A stretch of DNA of 64,000 bases, taken from assembly GCF_001482405.1 (NCBI RefSeq), contig NZ_LPXO01000003.1, forward strand, positions 310,001-374,000. Direction: 5' to 3'. Both the position numbers and the translations under genes were made by a program. Of this stretch, positions 51,355 through 60,145 are shown in pieces (positions within the stretch are counted from its first letter, which is position 1; each line of letters starts with the position of its first letter). A model generated the notes under the pieces. It did not search any database. It was not told the DNA's origin and was given only the letters and a program-made list of their open reading frames with translations. Source of the stretch: Pseudoponticoccus marisrubri (GTDB taxonomy: Bacteria > Pseudomonadota > Alphaproteobacteria > Rhodobacterales > Rhodobacteraceae).

Positions 51355-52188
51355 TCACCCGCCCAGAAAGCTCTTGCGCACTTCCGGATCGGCCAGAAGC
51401 TCCTTGCCCGTGCCGGTATAGGCGTTGCGCCCCTGGACCAGCACATAGCCCTTGTCGGCAATGGCCAGCGCCTGCCGCGCGTTCTGCTCGACCATCAGGA
51501 TCGAGATGCCGGTGCGCGCCACCTCGATGATCCGGTCGAACAGCTCGTCCATGACGATGGGGCTCACGCCCGCGGTCGGCTCGTCCAGCATCAGCACCTT
51601 GGGCTGGGTCATCAGCGCGCGGCCCACGGCGACCTGCTGGCGTTGCCCGCCGGACAGCTCGCCCGCCGGCTGGCGCCGCTTCTCGCGCAGGATCGGGAAC
51701 AGCTCGTAGACCTGCTCCATGGTGGACGAGAAATCGTCCGTCCGGATGAAGGCCCCCATCTCGAGGTTCTCCTCGACCGTCATCGAGGTGAAGATGTTCG
51801 AGGTCTGCGGCACGAAACCCATGCCCTGGGCCACCCGGTCCTGCGGGGTCAGCTCGGTGATGTCCTGCCCGTCCAGCTTCACGTGACCCTGGCGCAGCGT
51901 CAGCATGCCGAACACCGCCTTCATGCCGGTGGACTTGCCGGCGCCGTTGGGCCCGACAATGACCGCGATCTCGCCGCGGTCGACGGCAATGGTGCAGTCA
52001 TGCAGGATGTCGGGCCCGTTGCGCCCGTAGCCGCCGGTCATGTTCTCGCCGATCAGGAAGGGCCCGCCCGGGTCGGGATGGATCGGCCCGCTGCGCCGGG
52101 TCGTGTCCACCGTGCCCTCGCCGCCGCGCCGCGTGATCGAGGCATCCTTGTTGCCGCGGTCGTCCCGGTAGGGGTTGCTGCCGCTCAT
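51355..52188 (-). CDS. livF: ABC transporter ATP-binding protein LivF
   Basis: A 277-residue ATPase. Walker A is GPNGAGKSTGMK, the signature is LSGGQRQQVAVGRAL, and Walker B is VLMLDEPTAGVSP. It carries about 45 extra N-terminal residues (starting MSGSNPYRDDRGNK) that the family normally lacks, rich in charged residues; a later start is possible but I see no better ribosome site. It is separated from livH by 126 GC-rich bases. Confidence 0.92.
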   Translation of the reverse strand: MSGSNPYRDDRGNKDASITRRGGEGTVDTTRRSGPIHPDPGGPFLIGENMTGGYGRNGPDILHDCTIAVDRGEIAVIVGPNGAGKSTGMKAVFGMLTLRQGHVKLDGQDITELTPQDRVAQGMGFVPQTSNIFTSMTVEENLEMGAFIRTDDFSSTMEQVYELFPILREKRRQPAGELSGGQRQQVAVGRALMTQPKVLMLDEPTAGVSPIVMDELFDRIIEVARTGISILMVEQNARQALAIADKGYVLVQGRNAYTGTGKELLADPEVRKSFLGG

Positions 52189-52198
52189 GCCGCCCCCC

Positions 52199-52233
52199 GT
52201 CTTTCATCTTTCCGAAAATACTCCCGCCGGAGG
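52199..52233. repeat. Dispersed inverted repeat, half copy (copy 3)
   Basis: A right arm only, GTCTTTCATCTTTCCGAAAA then TACTCCCGCCGGAGG, matching the arms at 22.7 and 48.8 kb. It lies inside the liv operon between livG and livF. Because it is one arm it cannot form the long hairpin and may be a relic or a recent partial insertion. Confidence 0.7.
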
Positions 52234-52249
52234 CGTCCGGTCCTCGCCG

Positions 52250-53029
52250 TCATGCCAGCGCCTCCTTGTTCTTGAGCCCGGTGCCGAGATAGGCCTCGAT
52301 CACCGCCTCGTTGGCCTTGATCTCGTCCAGCGTGCCCTCGGCCAGCTTCTTGCCCTCGGCCATGACGATGACCGGGTCGCAGATGCGGCCGATGAAATCC
52401 ATGTCATGCTCGATCACGCAGAAGGTATAGCCGCGCTCGGCATTCAGCCGCACGATCGTGTCGGCGATGGTGTTCAGCAGCGTGCGGTTCACGCCGGCGC
52501 CAACCTCGTCGAGGAACACGATCTTGGCATCCACCATCATGGTGCGGCCAAGCTCCAGCAGCTTCTTCTGACCGCCCGAGATCGCGCCGGCCGGGTGATC
52601 GGCCAGGTGCGAGATGGTCAGGAACTCAAGCACCTCGTCGGCCTTGGCGGCCAGCGCGCGCTCTTCCTCGGCGATGCGCTTGCGCCCCACCCAGGTGTTC
52701 CAGAGCCGCTCGCCCGACTGCCCGCCTGGCACCATCATCAGGTTCTCGCGGCAGGTCATCGAACTGAATTCATGCGCGATCTGGAAGGTGCGCAGCAGCC
52801 CCTTGTGGAACAGCTCGTGCGGGGGCAGGCCGGTGATGTCCTCGCCATCCATGATGACCGTGCCGCTGGTCGGTTCCAGCGCGCCCGCGATCACGTTGAA
52901 CAGCGTCGTCTTGCCCGCGCCGTTCGGTCCCACCAGGCCGGTGATCGAGCCCTTGGCGATCTCCAGACTGGCGCCGTCGACGGCCCGGAAGGCACCGAAA
53001 TGCCGGTGCAGATTTTCCACCCTGATCAA
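52250..53029 (-). CDS. livG: ABC transporter ATP-binding protein LivG
   Basis: A 259-residue ATPase. Walker A is GPNGAGKTTLFN, the signature is ISGGQKKLLELGRTMM, and the Walker B region reads IVFLDEVGAGVN. This keeps the catalytic glutamate but has valine and glycine in place of the usual P-T of DEPTAG. RTFQIAHEFSSMTCRENLMM is the conserved Q-loop region. It dimerises with LivF on the permease pair. Confidence 0.93.
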   Translation of the reverse strand: MIRVENLHRHFGAFRAVDGASLEIAKGSITGLVGPNGAGKTTLFNVIAGALEPTSGTVIMDGEDITGLPPHELFHKGLLRTFQIAHEFSSMTCRENLMMVPGGQSGERLWNTWVGRKRIAEEERALAAKADEVLEFLTISHLADHPAGAISGGQKKLLELGRTMMVDAKIVFLDEVGAGVNRTLLNTIADTIVRLNAERGYTFCVIEHDMDFIGRICDPVIVMAEGKKLAEGTLDEIKANEAVIEAYLGTGLKNKEALA

Positions 53030-53078
53030 GGATACGCTCCCTGTGGCGGCGGTCGAACTCCGCCGTCCAAGTTATTGA

Positions 53079-53108
53079 AACAGCCCGGAAACCGGGTTCC
53101 GGGCTGTT
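53079..53108 (-). terminator. Hairpin between the binding-protein gene and livG (likely attenuator)
   Basis: AACAGCCCGGAA (53079-53090) and TTCCGGGCTGTT (53097-53108) form a perfect 12-bp stem with a 6-base loop 16 bases after the binding-protein stop. On the transcribed strand TTTC then AATAAC follows. Partial termination or 3'-end protection here would raise the binding protein above the membrane parts. Confidence 0.65.
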
Positions 53109-53123
53109 CGGTTTGACGGGGAA

Positions 53124-54317
53124 TTACTTGAATTCCACGGTTTCCGCGGCGCCGTCCTTGATCATGTAGTGACGGTAGCTGCCGGCCGCTTCGCCCGGGC
53201 CGATCAGCTCGACACCCGAGGCGCCGACATAATCGATCTCGCCGCCATCGGCCAGAATCTCCAGCGCCTTGCCCAGCTCGCCCGGCAGGATCGGCTCGCC
53301 CGGTGCGTTGGCCACGCTCATCAGGTTGGCGGCCACGGCATCCGAGCTCGCCTCGCCACCGGCCATCATCGCCAGCGCGATCAGCGCCGCGGCGTCGTAG
53401 GATTCGCGCGTGTAGGAGCTCGACGCGTCGACGCCGGCCTCGGTGGCCACGGTGTCGAATGCCTCGGCGCCGTCGCCCTGCGCCCAGGGCGAGGTCCCGA
53501 TGGAGCCTTCCAGCGCCTCGGCCTGTTCCTGGAACAGCGTGTCGCCATACATGCCGTCGCCCATGACATACATGTCGAAGGCGCCGGTGTCGTAGGAGGC
53601 CTGGATCATGCCCTTGCCGCCCTGGTCGGTATAGCCGAACACCATCAGCGCCTCGCCGCCGGCCGAGGCCAGCGCGCCGACTTCGGCCGAGTAATCCGCC
53701 TTGCCGTCGTCATGCGGCGCCGAGAGGGTGACGGTGCCGCCCATTTCCTCGAAGCTCTGCGCGAAGGCATCGGCCAGGCCCTTGCCGTAGTCGTTGTTGG
53801 TGTAGGTCACCGCGACCTCGGAGACGCCCTTCTCGTTCAGGATCTCGGCGATCACGGCGCCTTGGCGGGCATCCGACGGGGCGGTGCGGAAGAACAGGCC
53901 GTTGTCCTCGGCGGTCGAAAGCGCCGGCGAGGTGGCCGAGGGCGACACCATCGGGATACCGTTCGGCACGGCCACGTTGGACAGGACCGCGCCGGTCACG
54001 CCCGAGCAGTCGGCGCCCATGATGGCGACCACGCCTTCCGAAACCAGGCGTTCGGCGGCGGCGGTCGCGGCCGAGGCGTCGATGCAGGTGCTGTCGGCGC
54101 GTGCCGGGGCCAGCATCACGCCGTCCAGGAAGTTGCCGGACTCGTTGATCTCGCTGATCGCCAGCTCGGCACTGTCGGCCATGGCCGGGGTGATGGATTC
54201 GATCGGCCCGGTGAAGCCCAGGATGATGCCGATCTTGGCTTCGCTTGCGTGGCCGGCGGCAAAGGCGGCGCCCGCGGTCAGGGCGGTGGCGGCGCTGGCC
54301 AGTAGCAGTTTTTTCAT
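53124..54317 (-). CDS. Branched-chain amino acid type ABC substrate-binding protein
   Basis: A 397-residue periplasmic binding protein (HAAT family, Peripla_BP_6 fold). MKKLLLASAATALTAGAAFA is the signal peptide. KIGIILGFTGPIESITPAMA, IMGADCSGVTGAVLSNVAVP, VSPSATSPAL and VAVTYTNNDYGKGLADAF are typical segments. The real start is the ATG after AGGGAGA; a TTG two codons upstream is not needed. The ligand could be a branched-chain amino acid, another amino acid or an amide; urea-type signatures are not obvious. It is first in the operon, followed by the attenuator hairpin, livG, livF, livH and livM. Confidence 0.93.
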   Translation of the reverse strand: MKKLLLASAATALTAGAAFAAGHASEAKIGIILGFTGPIESITPAMADSAELAISEINESGNFLDGVMLAPARADSTCIDASAATAAAERLVSEGVVAIMGADCSGVTGAVLSNVAVPNGIPMVSPSATSPALSTAEDNGLFFRTAPSDARQGAVIAEILNEKGVSEVAVTYTNNDYGKGLADAFAQSFEEMGGTVTLSAPHDDGKADYSAEVGALASAGGEALMVFGYTDQGGKGMIQASYDTGAFDMYVMGDGMYGDTLFQEQAEALEGSIGTSPWAQGDGAEAFDTVATEAGVDASSSYTRESYDAAALIALAMMAGGEASSDAVAANLMSVANAPGEPILPGELGKALEILADGGEIDYVGASGVELIGPGEAAGSYRHYMIKDGAAETVEFK

Positions 54318-54484
54318 TATCAATCTCCCTTGTTGGATCTTGCGTCCGGAGCGGAGGGTAGGCGGCAGATGCGGAAAAGAAAAGACCCATTCACCCGAGC
54401 GGGCAGAGGTGGCCGCCTTGCCTTACGCTACGTTGCCCCCACATGCACAGCAGGTGAGCAGGCTGTGTTGGACAGGAGAAGGCG

Positions 54485-55600
54485 ATGACGAACCACCGTT
54501 TGGGGCTTTGCGCCGGGCTGGCGCTTCTGGCGATGCCGTTGCAGGTCGCAGCGCTCGAGACAGCGGCCGGCGAGATGCGCGCGACCGAGGTGGTGCGCGG
54601 GCTGGACACGCCCTGGGCGTTCGATTTCCTGCCCGACGGCACGATCCTCGTGACCGAGCGGGGCGGGCGGCTGCTGGCGCTCGGCGCGGGCGCCGCGCCG
54701 GTCGAGCTGTCGGGCCTGCCGCGGATCCGCGTGGACGGGCAGGGCGGTCTGCTGGACATCATGGTGCCGCGCGATTTCGACCAGTCGCGCGAGCTGTTCT
54801 TCACCTATGCCAAGCGGCAGGGCCTGCGCGGCTCCGGCACCGCGGTCTACCGGGCCGAGCTGTCCGAGGATGGCACACGGCTGCAGAACGGCAGGACGAT
54901 CTTCGAGATCGCCCGCGGCACCGGGGGCGGTTTCCATTTCGGCGCCCGGCTGGTCGAGGCGCGGGACGGCACGCTGTTCGTGACGATCGGTGACCGGGGC
55001 GACGCGCCCAAGGCACAGGACCTGTCGATGCATAACGGCTCCGTCCTGCGGATCACGCGCGATGGCGACGCGCTGTCGGACAACCCCTTTGTCGGGCAGG
55101 ACGGCGCCCGGCCCGAGATCTGGTCCTACGGGCATCGTAACGCGCAAGGCGCCGCACTGGACCCGCAAGGCAGGCTCTGGGTGGCCGAACATGGCGCGCG
55201 CGGCGGCGACGAGGTCAACCTGGTGGAGCGCGGCGTGAATTACGGCTGGCCGGTGATCTCCTACGGGGTGAATTACGACGGCTCCAAGATCGGCGAAGGC
55301 ACCGCGCGGGACGGCATGGCCCAGCCGGTGCATTACTGGGATCCCTCCATCGCGCCCTCGGGCATGGCCTTCTATACCGGCGCGGTTGTGCCGGACTGGC
55401 AGGGGGATGCTTTCGTGGGGTCGTTGAAATTCGACTACATTTCACGGCTTTCGGGCGATCCCCTGCGCGAGGTCGAACGGATCGAGGGCCCCGAGACGCA
55501 GCGCGTGCGCGACGTGATGCAGGGTCCGGACGGGGCGCTGTGGTTCCTCAGCGTCGGGCAGGGGGCGCTCTACCGGCTGGCCCCCGCGACAGACGGCTGA
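54485..55600 (+). CDS. PQQ-dependent soluble aldose dehydrogenase (YliI/GDH-B-like)
   Basis: A 371-residue periplasmic quinoprotein. LGLCAGLALLAMPLQVAALE is the signal peptide. The six-bladed propeller shows LDTPWAFDFLPDGTILVTER, GTGGGFHFGARL (catalytic His region), GDRGDAPKAQDLSMHNGSVL, YGHRNAQGAALDPQGRLWVA and EHGARGGDEVNLVERGVNYG, all conserved in aldose sugar dehydrogenases. It oxidises sugars to lactones and passes electrons to the respiratory chain. No PQQ synthesis genes are in view. AGGAGAAGG precedes the ATG. It diverges from the ABC binding-protein gene and ends at an array of palindromes. Confidence 0.9.
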   Translation: MTNHRLGLCAGLALLAMPLQVAALETAAGEMRATEVVRGLDTPWAFDFLPDGTILVTERGGRLLALGAGAAPVELSGLPRIRVDGQGGLLDIMVPRDFDQSRELFFTYAKRQGLRGSGTAVYRAELSEDGTRLQNGRTIFEIARGTGGGFHFGARLVEARDGTLFVTIGDRGDAPKAQDLSMHNGSVLRITRDGDALSDNPFVGQDGARPEIWSYGHRNAQGAALDPQGRLWVAEHGARGGDEVNLVERGVNYGWPVISYGVNYDGSKIGEGTARDGMAQPVHYWDPSIAPSGMAFYTGAVVPDWQGDAFVGSLKFDYISRLSGDPLREVERIEGPETQRVRDVMQGPDGALWFLSVGQGALYRLAPATDG

Positions 55601-55608
55601 TCGGCGCG

Positions 55609-55704
55609 CAAGCCGTTTCGAAACGGCTTGTTTCAAGCGGCTTGCAAGCCGCTTCTCACGCGATTTGCAAATCGCGTCCGGAAAGGCCCTTCGAAGGGCC
55701 TTTC
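55609..55704. repeat. Array of four perfect palindromes between convergent genes
   Basis: Four perfect, loop-less palindromes stand almost end to end: 55609-55630 (22 bases, centre TTTCGAAA), 55635-55654 (20 bases, centre CTTGCAAG), 55658-55677 (20 bases, centre TTTGCAAA) and 55681-55704 (24 bases, centre CTTCGAAG). Spacers are 3-4 bases. The units are not copies of each other, but all have a YTTCGAAR or YTTGCAAR core. The last overlaps the stop of the acetyltransferase gene. Bidirectional termination is the likely minimum function. Confidence 0.85.
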
Positions 55705-56215
55705 ACCCCGCTGCACCCCCGGGCCGTGGCAGCGCGTAATAGGCCGTGTCGCAGATCTCGATCCCGCCATAGTCGAAATTCTGTTCGACCAGGGCGCGGC
55801 GGGTGAAGCCGAGCGACTCCAGCAGCCGCGCCGAGCCGATATTGCGCGGGTCGATCTCGGCGGTCAGTTCCGGCGCCTCGGGAAAGCGGGCAAAGGCGGC
55901 CTCGACCAGCGCCGCCACCGCCTCGCGGCCAAACCCCCGGCCCCAGAAATCGGGGCGCAGGATGTATCCGATCTCGTAGCGCTTCCACATCCCCGCCCGG
56001 CCGATCAGCACCCCCTCGTGCTCCACCGCGAATTCCAGGTGCGCCTCCGGAGCGTCGCAGCGATAGGCCGCCAGCAGCCGGCGCGTGGTGTCGAGATCGT
56101 CCCAGGCCGGGCGGTCCCAGTGCCGCATGGCCCTCGGGTCGGAAAAGATCGCGTGCAGCGCCTCGAGATCGCTGTCCCGGAACGGGCGCAGCCGCAGGCG
56201 GGCGGTCTCGATCAT
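55703..56215 (-). CDS. GNAT-family N-acetyltransferase (RimJ/RimL-like)
   Basis: A 170-residue acetyltransferase. MIETARLRLRPFRDSDLEAL is the classic opening of RimJ/RimL-type GNATs. YILRPDFWGRGFGREAVAAL carries the acetyl-CoA pyrophosphate-binding motif, and DPRNIGSARLLESLGFTRRA is motif B. The substrate may be a protein N-terminus, an antibiotic or a small amine. The start overlaps the GlxA-type regulator stop by 4 bases. Its stop codon is inside the last palindrome of the neighbouring array. Confidence 0.88.
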   Translation of the reverse strand: MIETARLRLRPFRDSDLEALHAIFSDPRAMRHWDRPAWDDLDTTRRLLAAYRCDAPEAHLEFAVEHEGVLIGRAGMWKRYEIGYILRPDFWGRGFGREAVAALVEAAFARFPEAPELTAEIDPRNIGSARLLESLGFTRRALVEQNFDYGGIEICDTAYYALPRPGGAAG

Positions 56216-57222
56216 ACCGACAGGCGCGTCGCGTGGGCGCCGCGCTCGCGATAGGGGGTCGTCTCGTAATGTGCGCGGTAGCACTTGGAGAAATGCGACG
56301 GGCTGGCAAAGCCGCAAGCCAGCGCGACGTTGATCACGCTCATGTCGGTCTGCATCAGCAGGTTGCGCGCCTTTTGCAGGCGCAGCTCCATGTAGTAGCG
56401 CTTGGGCGAGCGGTTGAGGTAGCGCCGGAACAGCCGCTCCAGCTGCCGCGTCGACATGCCCACCTCTGAGGCCAGGACCGAGGGGCTGATCGGCTCCTCG
56501 ATATTGGCCTCCATCATCTGGATCACCTGGCTCAGCTTGGGGTGGCGCACGCCGATGCGGGTCGGCACCGACAGGCGCTGGGTATCCTGGTCGGTGCGGA
56601 TGGACGAATAGATCTGCTGGTCGGCCACCGAGCTGGCCAGCTCCTCGCCGAAGGCATCGGCGATGACCTGCAGGAACAGGTCGATCGACGAGGTCCCGCC
56701 CGCCGTGGTCATCCGGTTGCCGTCCAGCGTGAAGACCGACTTGGTCAGCACCACGTCGGGGAATTCCTCGGAAAAGCTGTCCTGGTTCTCCCAGTGGATC
56801 GTGGCGCGCTTGCCGTCCAGCAGCCCGGCCTTGGCCATGGTATAGGCCGCCGTGCACAGCCCCGCGATGGTCACGCCCTTGCGAGCCTCGCGCCGCAGCC
56901 AGCTGAGCAGCCGCTTGTTCGAGGCCGCCTGCACCTCGGCCCCGCCGCACAGCACGACCGTGTCGTCGCGGTGCAGCTCATCCAGATCGCCATCCAGCAC
57001 GAAGGTCGTGCCCGTGGAACAGGAGGTCTGCCCGCCACCCTCGCCGATCAGACGCCACTCGAACAGCGCCTTGCCCGACATGCGGTTGGCCAGCCGCAGG
57101 CAATCCACCGCCGCGGCAAAGGAGAGCAGCGTGAACTGGTCCAGCAGGACGAAGACGAAGCGGCGCGGCTTGGCCGGCGCGTTGTCGATCTCGACGGGTT
57201 GGCGTTTGGCGGCTGGGAGCAT
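56212..57222 (-). CDS. GlxA-family AraC-type transcriptional regulator (DJ-1/PfpI plus HTH)
   Basis: A 336-residue regulator. Residues 20-190 form a class I glutamine amidotransferase-like (DJ-1/PfpI) sensor: VFVLLDQFTLLSFAAAVDCL, VVLCGGAEV, GLCTAAYTMAKAGLLDGKRA and TTAGGTSSIDLFLQVI. The cysteine of GLCTAAY is at the nucleophile elbow. Residues 230-325 are an AraC HTH pair (LASEVGMSTRQLERLFRRYL, VALACGFASPSHFSKCYRAH). Relatives include GbdR and CdhR, which activate glycine betaine and carnitine breakdown. No such catabolic gene is adjacent, so the target is open. Divergent from the DAHP synthase gene. Confidence 0.9.
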   Translation of the reverse strand: MLPAAKRQPVEIDNAPAKPRRFVFVLLDQFTLLSFAAAVDCLRLANRMSGKALFEWRLIGEGGGQTSCSTGTTFVLDGDLDELHRDDTVVLCGGAEVQAASNKRLLSWLRREARKGVTIAGLCTAAYTMAKAGLLDGKRATIHWENQDSFSEEFPDVVLTKSVFTLDGNRMTTAGGTSSIDLFLQVIADAFGEELASSVADQQIYSSIRTDQDTQRLSVPTRIGVRHPKLSQVIQMMEANIEEPISPSVLASEVGMSTRQLERLFRRYLNRSPKRYYMELRLQKARNLLMQTDMSVINVALACGFASPSHFSKCYRAHYETTPYRERGAHATRLSV

Positions 57223-57411
57223 CTGGCGGCGTCCTTCTGGCGAGCAGGCGGGCCGGGCGGGTGCGGGTCTCGCGGCGGCCTGGTCGGAAACAGGGCAGAT
57301 CCGCGCGAAAGCGTCAAGACATGCCGCGAAAAACGTGTCTGGTCTGCGGGCGCCCGCTTGGCTATACCGCGCAGGTGTTAACGCTCACCGATGCAAGACC
57401 GGAGTAGACAG

Positions 57412-58782
57412 ATGACCGACTGGCAGAAATCGAACTGGCGCAACAAGCCGCGGGTTCAGATGCCGGATTATACGGACGCGGCGGCGCTGAACGCGGTCGA
57501 GGCGCAGCTGGCCAAGTATCCGCCGCTGGTCTTCGCCGGCGAGGCGCGGACGCTGAAATCCGAGCTGGGCGCCGCGGGCCGCGGCGAGGCCTTCCTGCTG
57601 CAGGGCGGCGACTGCGCCGAAAGCTTCGAGCAGTTCTCGGCCGACGGGATCCGCGACACCTTCAAGGTGATGCTGCAGATGGCCATGGTGCTGACCTATG
57701 GCGCCAAGGTCCCGGTGGTGAAGGTGGGTCGCATGGCCGGCCAGTTCGCCAAGCCGCGCAGCGCGCCGACCGAGGTCAAGGATGGCGTCGAGCTGCCCAG
57801 CTATCGCGGCGACATCATCAACGAGCTCGATTTCTCGCCCGAGGCGCGCATCCCCGACCCGCGCAAGATGCTGCAGGCCTACACGCAGGCGGCGGCCACG
57901 CTGAACCTGCTGCGCGCCTTCTCGACCGGGGGTTATGCCGACGTGCACCAGGTCCACGCCTGGACGCTGGGCTTCACCGAGGCTGACGAGGCCGCCAAGT
58001 ATCGCGAGATGGCGGGCCGGATTTCGGACACGCTGGACTTCATCCGCGCCGCGGGCGTCTCAAACGACCAGGCCCATACGCTGCAGACGGTCGAGTTCTA
58101 CACCAGCCACGAGGCGCTGCTGCTGGAATACGAAGAGGCGCTCTGCCGCCGCGATTCGACCTCGGGCAAGTGGCTGGCCGGCTCGGGCCACATGATCTGG
58201 ATCGGCGACCGCACGCGGCAGCCTGACGGCGCGCATGTGGAGTTCGCCCGCGGCGTGCTGAACCCGGTCGGGCTGAAATGCGGCCCCACCACCACGGCCG
58301 AGGATCTCAAGGTCCTGATGTCCAAGCTGAACCCCGAGAACGAGGCCGGCAAGCTGACCCTGATCGCGCGCTTCGGGGCCGGCAAGGTGGCCGAGCATCT
58401 GCCGCGCCTGATCAAGGCAGTGCAGGAAGAGGGCGCCACCGTGACCTGGGTCTGCGACCCGATGCATGGCAACACGATCAAGTCGGCCTCGGGCTACAAG
58501 ACCCGGCCCTTCGACAGCGTGCTGCGCGAGGTGCGCGAGTTCTTCGCCGTGCACGAGGCCGAGGGCACGATCCCCGGCGGCGTGCATTTCGAGATGACCG
58601 GGCTGGACGTGACCGAATGCACCGGCGGCGTGCGCGATGTCACCGACGAGAACCTGTCGGACCGCTACCACACCGCCTGCGACCCGCGCCTGAACGCGTC
58701 GCAATCGCTGGAGCTGGCCTTCCTCGTCGCCGAGGAGCTGACGGCGCGCCGCCAGAAGGCGGCCGAGGTCGCGACTGCGTGA
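57412..58782 (+). CDS. Class II 3-deoxy-7-phosphoheptulonate (DAHP) synthase
   Basis: A 456-residue enzyme for the first step of the shikimate pathway, joining phosphoenolpyruvate and erythrose 4-phosphate. It is of the plant/Mycobacterium (type II) class: [20 protein letters not shown] at the start, [20 protein letters not shown] (metal cysteine), [47 protein letters not shown] and [18 protein letters not shown]. The start is set by GGAG 8 bases before the ATG; an ATG seven codons earlier is possible. Aromatic pathway output also feeds TrpE. A GC hairpin follows the stop. Confidence 0.95.
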   Translation: MTDWQKSNWRNKPRVQMPDYTDAAALNAVEAQLAKYPPLVFAGEARTLKSELGAAGRGEAFLLQGGDCAESFEQFSADGIRDTFKVMLQMAMVLTYGAKVPVVKVGRMAGQFAKPRSAPTEVKDGVELPSYRGDIINELDFSPEARIPDPRKMLQAYTQAAATLNLLRAFSTGGYADVHQVHAWTLGFTEADEAAKYREMAGRISDTLDFIRAAGVSNDQAHTLQTVEFYTSHEALLLEYEEALCRRDSTSGKWLAGSGHMIWIGDRTRQPDGAHVEFARGVLNPVGLKCGPTTTAEDLKVLMSKLNPENEAGKLTLIARFGAGKVAEHLPRLIKAVQEEGATVTWVCDPMHGNTIKSASGYKTRPFDSVLREVREFFAVHEAEGTIPGGVHFEMTGLDVTECTGGVRDVTDENLSDRYHTACDPRLNASQSLELAFLVAEELTARRQKAAEVATA

Positions 58783-58789
58783 ACTTTTG

Positions 58790-58818
58790 CGCCCCGGCGG
58801 CCTGACGCTGCCGGGGCG
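58790..58818 (+). terminator. GC hairpin after the DAHP synthase gene
   Basis: CGCCCCGGC (58790-58798) pairs with GCCGGGGCG (58810-58818) around 11 bases. Only a short TGCTTTC follows, so it is a weak intrinsic terminator for the plus strand, sited between convergent genes. Confidence 0.55.
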
Positions 58819-58830
58819 TGCTTTCATGGC

Positions 58831-60042
58831 TCAGCCTTGGGCGTGGGCCGTGCTGCTCGGCCTGTCCGCCTTGGCCTGTCGCATGTTTGCGGGTTTCGGC
58901 CAGGTGACATGCACCGCCGTGCCGCGCCCCTCCGAATGCAGCCAGACCTGCCCGCCGGTCAGCCGCACCTGCCGCTCCACCATCGTCAGACCCAGCCCCG
59001 AGCCCGGCACCGCGTCCTGGCTGAACAACCGCGCAAACGGGTCGAAGACGCGTGTCTGATGGCGTGGGGCGATGCCCGGCCCGTCATCGCGCACGGTGAT
59101 CTGCCAGGCCTCGCCCCTGTCGTCCAGCGCCAGCCCAACGGTTCCGACATCGCGGTCGTGAAAGGTCAGCGCGTTGTCCACTAGCCGGCGCAGCACCTCC
59201 GTCAAGGGCCCTGACGGCAGCGCGGCCGCCTTGAAGGCGGCATCGGCGTGCAGCGACAGGCCGGGTCGCGGGCCTGTCTGCGCACGCAGCGCGGCCAGCA
59301 TTTCCTGCCCGGTGATCCGCCCTGGCGCCTCGGCCCCGGTATCGAGGCAGCAACAGGCCAGCAGGTCGTCGACAAGGCGGTGCAGGCGCGCCGTGCGGCT
59401 CAGCATCTGGTCGATATGCGCGCGGGTCTCGTCGCAGAGCACGGGCTCCAGATCCTCGGACAGCCAGACCGCCGCATTAGCGATGGCGCGCAGCGGGCTG
59501 CGCAGGTCATGTGCGGCGGCATGGGCAAAGCGGTGCAGCTCTGCCCGGGACCGCGCCTGCGCGGCGCGCAAATCGGCGCTGTCCTGCTCGGCCAGCATGC
59601 GGCGCAGGATCTCCGAGGCGCAGCGGGCCAGCGCCCTGATCAGGTCGCGCTCCGTCTCGGTCCACCGGCGCGGCGCATCATGCCAGACGCAGAAGCTGCC
59701 GATGGGCGTGCCATCGGGCAGCTCCACGGCCCCGCCGAGGCAGGTGACGGCGCCGAGAGCGGCCAGCCCATCGGCCGGCGAAACCTCCTCGACGATCGCC
59801 ACCAGCCCGTCTTGTCGCGCCAGACGCGGCCAGAGCCGCGCATCTGTGTAGCTGGCAAGAGCCCCGGCGGCAGACCGTTCAGGCGCATACAGGCTCTTGA
59901 TCACGTGCCGGGCGGTCGCGGCGTCGTGGAACGAGACCAGCGCGCCGGGCGCCGCGCATTGCGTCGCGGCCAGCCGTGTCAGGCTGTCGAAGGCCGCATC
60001 CGGGCGGCCATCCAGCAGCCCGAGGGCGTGCAAATCGTGCAT
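58831..60042 (-). CDS. Cytoplasmic sensor histidine kinase with GAF domain
   Basis: A 403-residue kinase without membrane helices. Residues 10-150 resemble a GAF domain (FDSLTRLAATQCAAPGALVS, AVTCLGGAVELPDGTPIGSF, CVWHDAPRRWTETERDLIRA). The H-box is HAAAHDLRSPLRAIANAA with the phosphorylated His, followed by the dimerisation helix. The ATPase domain has LRRLVDNALTFHD (N box), VRDDGPGIAP (G1) and GSGLGLTMVERQV (G2). The layout is like phytochrome-related kinases. No response regulator is adjacent. The PAS protein gene lies 103 bases upstream on the same strand and may work with it. Confidence 0.9.
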   Translation of the reverse strand: MHDLHALGLLDGRPDAAFDSLTRLAATQCAAPGALVSFHDAATARHVIKSLYAPERSAAGALASYTDARLWPRLARQDGLVAIVEEVSPADGLAALGAVTCLGGAVELPDGTPIGSFCVWHDAPRRWTETERDLIRALARCASEILRRMLAEQDSADLRAAQARSRAELHRFAHAAAHDLRSPLRAIANAAVWLSEDLEPVLCDETRAHIDQMLSRTARLHRLVDDLLACCCLDTGAEAPGRITGQEMLAALRAQTGPRPGLSLHADAAFKAAALPSGPLTEVLRRLVDNALTFHDRDVGTVGLALDDRGEAWQITVRDDGPGIAPRHQTRVFDPFARLFSQDAVPGSGLGLTMVERQVRLTGGQVWLHSEGRGTAVHVTWPKPANMRQAKADRPSSTAHAQG

Positions 60043-60145
60043 CGGGGGATCCTCCGGTCGTCTCTGCCGGAGAAGGGTAGACGGATCAACGACCCGATGT
60101 GTTAACGCCGGGCCGGTTCCTCACCGCAAGATCCGTCGCATTGTC

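Noticed and set aside
55609-55704. CRISPR-like array
   Set aside because: The units are palindromes of different sequence with 3-4-base spacers, not identical repeats with unique 30-base spacers, and there are no cas genes.
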